Of a DNA stretch of 64,000 bases, positions 59,346 through 64,000 are shown piece by piece. A program made the translations under genes and the position numbers. The notes below the pieces were generated by a model that ran no database searches, was not told the DNA's origin, and saw only the letters and a list, made by a program, of their open reading frames with translations. This DNA is from Platerodrilus igneus (Eukaryota; Arthropoda; Insecta; Coleoptera; Lycidae): NCBI GenBank assembly GCA_036346225.1, contig JARFIW010001491.1, positions 1,488,001 to 1,552,000 on the forward strand. The letters are read 5' to 3'. How positions within the stretch are numbered: position 1 is the first letter of the stretch; the number at the start of each line of letters is the position of its first letter.

Positions 59346-60679
59346 ATAACATTTGTTTTTCTCTGGAGGTGTTGTTTTATTGGCTGCTAGTGAAAAGGTG
59401 TACCCAACACTACCCCAACTTTCCACAAAAGTCAAACATGATGTAATTTTTATCCGTAAATGGTAACTGACTTTTGAGAGACTTCCGGATTAACTCTGAA
59501 CTCTACTTCTGTGGGGAGAGACGATTAGGGAGGGGGTCGATTAATAATTAATGGATAAACCATGGTGCCACTATCCTTATAAAATAAACAACTACAAGCA
59601 AATATCGGCAAACAAAAGTGTAGAAACTTTGACGACTATATTCCGTTTCAAAACAATGAAGGTTTGACCTTAAATTCGTACAGACTATATACCTGTAATA
59701 AAACATGCAGTTAAATAAATAACATGAAACAGCAATTTGTGTCTTTTTACAAAAAAATATACTAAAAGTATTAAAAAATATTAAGTTTAGTTTTCAGTTG
59801 GATTTGGAACTCACACCATCACACTACTTGTGTGAATGTGACTCTTTGATCAGTTTGTAGCATAAATAAATTCTAAAATTAATCACTGAGTAAATATATA
59901 TAGCACCGGCAGAAAACTTCCCTATATGCATTTGAACCATTTGAACACGACTTGCAGTCATAACTTTATGAAAAGCATAAATGACCACAAACAAGAGGTT
60001 AGTAACAATATTCTCAGTAGAAGTGTTCTGCATTGCCTGGTCCCAAAAATGAGAGTTTAGTTTATTTAAGAGAAAAGTTTACATTAACAGTGTCTTTGAC
60101 AATGAAGAAATGGTACGTAATGGATGTTCCAGAAGAGATTCTCACCAGGCATTATCCAGAAGTTTTAAAAATATCATGACAAACAGTTAAACATAAAAGA
60201 TCAGAAAAGTGGCACTGGACTTGGATGTTATATTGTGGTAATTTTGGTGTGTGTACAACCCATTTTTTAACCAAACACTAAATCCTTTAGGTTCAAGAAG
60301 CATCTGTAATCACCAGACTGGAATTTCACATTATTATCAAACTCCTCTTTTTAATGGTAGAGGTTTGAAACCATACAGGAAAATTTAATGAGAGAACTAA
60401 TAAGCATTGAACGAGATGAGGTGCTTGTGAGGAGTGTTTTGAGAAATGGAGAAAAATGTGGTAGCAGTGTATAGAAACAATGTGTGTGAAGGAGGTTATA
60501 TTAATTTGTAAATTATTAGTAAGAACTTGTATTCTTAAGTCAGTATGGATGGATACTAATTGAATCCCAGCAATTTGACCTTTATGAAGATTTAATGTAA
60601 TTGATAAACGTTTATTAAACCTTTTGTTTTTATTCATCTAGTAATCTTTAATAAATTTCTAATGTTTATTTCTTTTTAG
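59346..60679. other. Intron sequence, no gene recognised
   Basis: Noncoding by eye, with short unconserved frames at 59824-60033 and 60326-60637. The last 20 bases form the branch/acceptor region of the ZAD intron. Confidence 0.45.
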
Positions 60680-61660
60680 GTTTTAGAAGATGATGGTCTT
60701 CCACGATATATTTGCCAGAAATGTGTAACGAAACTAAATGTAGCCTTTCAGTTTAAAACTCAGTGTGAAAGTTCGGATGAGAGATTAAGACAATGTTTAG
60801 ATAATCTTCGACATTTACCACCAGCTCCAGATTTGTCAACCTTTATAGAGTTAAAGAAGGAGCATTCTAATAACACACTTTTTCACACAAATACTCAAAC
60901 TTCACATCTAGACGACCCTTCAAACACATTAGAAACTAATAATATTCATCATCTTAATCAAACAAATAATTTGGACGAACCCCACTTACATACTTTAAGT
61001 AATGTTCAGTTAGTAACTGATGAAACATTAACTGAAATTGATAAACATTTAAAATTGGAATTTAGTGATGCACATCTTGAATTAAAAGTTGGAGATGGAG
61101 ATATATTGCTTGTCGATCTTGAATCACACACAAACAAACTTAAAAGAATTCCAAAACAGCATCAGTGCGATACTTGTGGAAAAATTTTTCATGGTAAACC
61201 TGGATTAATTCATCATATCAGGATTCACACGGGGGAACGGCCGTATGTATGTCATTTATGTGATAAACGTTTTATAAATGGTGGTCATTTACACACGCAT
61301 TTGCGCACACATACTGGTGAAAAAAATCATATTTGTGCTGCATGTAATAAAGCATTTGCTACAACACAACAACTTACAAAACATACAATAGCCATACATA
61401 CTTCTGAGAGGCCTTATGGGTGTACATATTGTACTAAACGTTTTGCAAGTTCAAGTAATTTAATTACTCATATTAGAATACATACTGGTGAAAAGAATTA
61501 CCATTGTGACCAGTGTACAAAAAATTTTTCAACAAAAGGACAGTTATACCAACATATGCTAGTACATACAGGTGAAAAGGCTTTTTTATGTGAATATTGT
61601 CATAAAAGGTTTTCACAGAAGGCACATTTAATACGTCACTTAAAAACCCATAAAAGTTAA
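60680..61660 (+). CDS. ZAD zinc-finger protein, exon 2 (rest of ZAD, linker, six C2H2 fingers)
   Basis: Encodes residues 62-387 and the stop. It begins VLEDDGLPRYICQKCVTKLN with the second ZAD cysteine pair (Cys73, Cys76), then the ZAD tail FKTQCESSDERLRQ. An acidic/His-rich linker (about 105-220) is followed by six C2H2 fingers from Cys224 to about 385, with TGEK-type links (TGERPY, TGEKNH, SERPYG, TGEKNY, TGEKAF). Finger cores are CDTC, CHLC, CAAC, CTYC, CDQC and CEYC, all with the two His. Predicted nuclear, sequence-specific DNA-binding factor; target unknown. Length and layout fit insect ZAD-ZNFs. No breaks. I cannot assign an ortholog. Confidence 0.92.
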   Translation, partial: VLEDDGLPRYICQKCVTKLNVAFQFKTQCESSDERLRQCLDNLRHLPPAPDLSTFIELKKEHSNNTLFHTNTQTSHLDDPSNTLETNNIHHLNQTNNLDEPHLHTLSNVQLVTDETLTEIDKHLKLEFSDAHLELKVGDGDILLVDLESHTNKLKRIPKQHQCDTCGKIFHGKPGLIHHIRIHTGERPYVCHLCDKRFINGGHLHTHLRTHTGEKNHICAACNKAFATTQQLTKHTIAIHTSERPYGCTYCTKRFASSSNLITHIRIHTGEKNYHCDQCTKNFSTKGQLYQHMLVHTGEKAFLCEYCHKRFSQKAHLIRHLKTHKS

Positions 61661-63001
61661 TGCTATTTAAAACAGTGTTGTGAAAAGCGAAAATGCTAGG
61701 TAAATAAGTTTAGAATTACTAAAGGTATTATCATGGGGGGGATTTACTGGAGAATATTAAACCCTTAAGTTTATTCGATACAGCAGTTCATTAAAATATT
61801 CATTGTTTGTTGGCAATTTTAATATATTGATTGATTTTTTTGATTTGAAAACGTGTACAGAGTTATCATCACAGTTTGGGGCTAGCACCTTTTAGTAGTC
61901 ACCTACAGAATTTGTTATTGAATTTGGCCGTAGGGCATTTTGAATATTTCCACATCGTACATAACAATTTCTTATTTCAATAGTTTTTTATAAAGCATTT
62001 TTTCTTGTTTGATAGTTTTCAACCATCCATATTCCATGCTCATAAATTATACGTATAAATGTCTGACATGTGAGCTGGAAGGTGGAATCTTGTAAAATGT
62101 TTTTTGTTTAATTAACAACTTAAACGATAATATGTAATCAAATAACAAAACAAGTTAAAATGTTATGTAAATGTCCAAATGATTTAATTAGCAGTTACAA
62201 AAATTGTTTAAAATGTTGTCTTCTCACAGATTATTGTGGCATTTCATGTTTTCAAAAACATATCGGAGTATATCTTTGTCCACTAACTCACACTGCCTCT
62301 CAGTATAATTATGTAAATTGTAGTAGTAGACCGTGCGGACAAGGAAGAGAGCAACGTAAGTATTCTGCACTGATTACCACAACAGAAAAAGAAAAGACTG
62401 CCGTGCTAACTAACCAGCCGCAGGATTTAGGAAGGGGGTCATAGGTAAAAGGAAAAACCTAAGATCTTTTCACCCCGCTGAAATAGAAGAAATTAATGGT
62501 CAGTAAATAACATGAAAATGAAATAAATAAGGACAGTATGTTTGTTGTTAAACACTATAAATAAAAGAAAGCATAAAAAACAAAGACACACAGTAATGGT
62601 ACAATGACGTTCTTTATTAAACAAAAACAATTAAAAATAATTTTGTGCGTCCATTACAGTAAATTATTGTGACGCAAACACCATTTAAGAGCACAAAAAA
62701 TACTCAATTCGTAGTAAATCAAGACAATAACAGTATGCTTGTTGGCAACCATGCCGCAGCAGGATGTACATAATTGAAGGTGTAATTCAGGTAGCTGGGA
62801 TTGAGTTCGTTGCGATAGAGACGGATACGTTTTTATTTGAAATTAGACAGTTAATGATGAATAATACAGAACTTAATTTTAAAAGGAAACCAAAGTAAGG
62901 TGTTGTAATTTAATTGTTGTATTTGTATTTATAAATATTGTAATTACAATTTCTTAAAGCGATTCGTTCGCCACCAGCAATTGAGCGTTTTATTGTGAAC
63001 G
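61661..63001. other. 3' UTR and intergenic sequence, no gene recognised
   Basis: Starts with the ZAD gene 3' UTR; no clear polyadenylation site chosen. The frame at 62160-62444 is Cys-rich at its start but lacks a domain. The segment before 63046 could be an LTR or leader of the BEL/Pao relic. Confidence 0.4.
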
Positions 63002-63045
63002 TTGCTCTTAAAAGTTGATTTCCAACAACTCTTAAAAAATTGCAT

Positions 63046-63364
63046 CATGAGCTATCATTTGGACGTCGAAAGATGCACTGCGTGCAAGAGACTTGATGAA
63101 GGGGATATGGTTCAATGCGACACCTACGGCAGATGGTTTCATTTCAACTGCACTGTTGTATTGACTGGTATTGCTGAACATGACTGGATTTATTCCGAAT
63201 ATTCTATAAAAACAGCCTGTAACGTGGAGATCCGTCAGTGGCAATCCGCTGATGTGCCTCTAGCCACATCAGAAACCCCATTTTACGTTACCAGTGATGC
63301 TCTATGTAGTGCACAAGTCGCCATTGTAAACACGCCTGTTACTGAATGTCTATTGAACATCAAT
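63046..63364 (+). pseudogene. PHD-type finger of a BEL/Pao retrotransposon gag
   Basis: ATG 63046 starts MSYHLDVERCTACKRLDEGDMVQCDTYGRWFHFNC, the N-terminal PHD-like zinc finger found in many insect BEL/Pao gag proteins. The third Cys pair reads CDTY instead of CDxC and the last pair is missing (IYSEYS instead of a C-x2-C), so zinc binding is lost. After the finger no further gag domain is seen before the stop at 63365-63367. A host PHD protein is a weaker alternative. Confidence 0.6.
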
Positions 63365-63367
63365 TAA

Positions 63368-64000
63368 TGCATCTTGATTTGTGATACCTTAAAAAAAGTA
63401 TGAACTGCTACGAATGCAAGCAAATGTGCACAATAAGGATTCGCATATTCCAATCGCCCCCTCCATTATGGAATAAACTGCTTGCATTGAACCCCCGATA
63501 GCGGTCGGTATTATTGCCTCTTTTCATGCATAAAATAAATGGTGTGCCTGGAAGACAAAGGCACACCACAGATAACCACACTGTTCGACGTTTCGTTCAC
63601 TAGTCCATCACGTGACGCAAAATGCCACTTCCTTCTGCACTCCGCATCTGTGCAATCTCTCGCGCCGACGCAACTGTCCCAAGTTATGGAAATACACGCA
63701 CAAGTATTTTTTAAAATATTGGCGCGATTTCAGTCACCTATTTAAAACTAAAATCAGAAATGTTTACATAGCCGATTTTCGGCATGTAACAGCCTTGAAG
63801 GTTGTAAGCTAGAATCGTACTATTGGTAGATCAGTGGTGATAAGTGACATTTTTTTGCACAGCAAATGTGGGAATTATAATTGGCAAGTGAATGAAGGCG
63901 CTAACAGTTTGTTTAAACGTTTAGAAAATATTTGATAATGAAGATTTGTATAATTGTGAGAAAAGTATAGTATTTCAGTCAAAAACCTTCCTATTGAGTA
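63368..64000. other. No gene recognised; contains a perfect hairpin
   Basis: Includes a 9-bp perfect stem with 9-base loop at 63541-63567 (GGTGTGCCT / AGGCACACC). Open frames at 63539-63812 have no domain. Confidence 0.45.

Noticed and set aside
62160..62444. Cys-rich frame as a small secreted protein
   Set aside because: No signal peptide-like start, irregular Cys spacing, and it lies in probable 3' UTR or TE sequence.

Overview
This is an AT-rich, gene-poor piece of an animal nuclear genome, almost certainly an insect. Supporting signs are one spliced ZAD plus C2H2 zinc-finger gene (ZAD is an arthropod-type domain), GT-AG introns, long (TA)n tracts, a tRNA-derived SINE, and many arthropod-type transposable elements (TEs). 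No bacterial, viral-genome or organellar features were seen. I cannot name the species.

One host gene is well supported. It encodes a ZAD zinc-finger protein of 387 residues, with exon 1 at 37988..38170 and exon 2 at 60680..61660 on the plus strand. The intron is about 22.5 kb, joins in phase 0, and splits the ZAD domain between its two cysteine pairs. That intron holds a DDE transposase relic, several LTR pieces, a cluster of duplicated repeats and a nearly complete 8.7-kb Ty3/gypsy element on the opposite strand.

Layout: 0-6.5 kb has remains of three non-LTR retrotransposons and one copy of a dispersed repeat. 7.2-13.3 kb is a three-level nest: a Crypton-type tyrosine recombinase inside a hAT element with a perfect 8-bp target duplication, inside a DDE element with long inverted ends. 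14-20 kb has RTE-like fragments and a Penelope-like endonuclease between inverted arms. 22-25 kb has a ZMYM1-like hAT transposase relic and a BEL/Pao gag relic. 26-30.3 kb has a nearly intact PIF/Harbinger transposase and pieces of its MADF partner. 30.5-32.3 kb has a SINE with a 12-bp target duplication and an LTR-like element. 35.5-36.1 kb has a MITE. 37.9-61.7 kb is the ZAD gene with its TE-filled intron. 63 kb has a PHD-finger gag relic of BEL/Pao type.

Most TE reading frames are broken. Several breaks lie in homopolymer runs, so some may be assembly errors rather than old mutations. I found no convincing new biological system. The most unusual structures are the three-level nest, the tandem primer-binding-site-like units at the gypsy LTR edge, its G-poor tract, and the repeated joining of LTR ends to (TA)n tracts.
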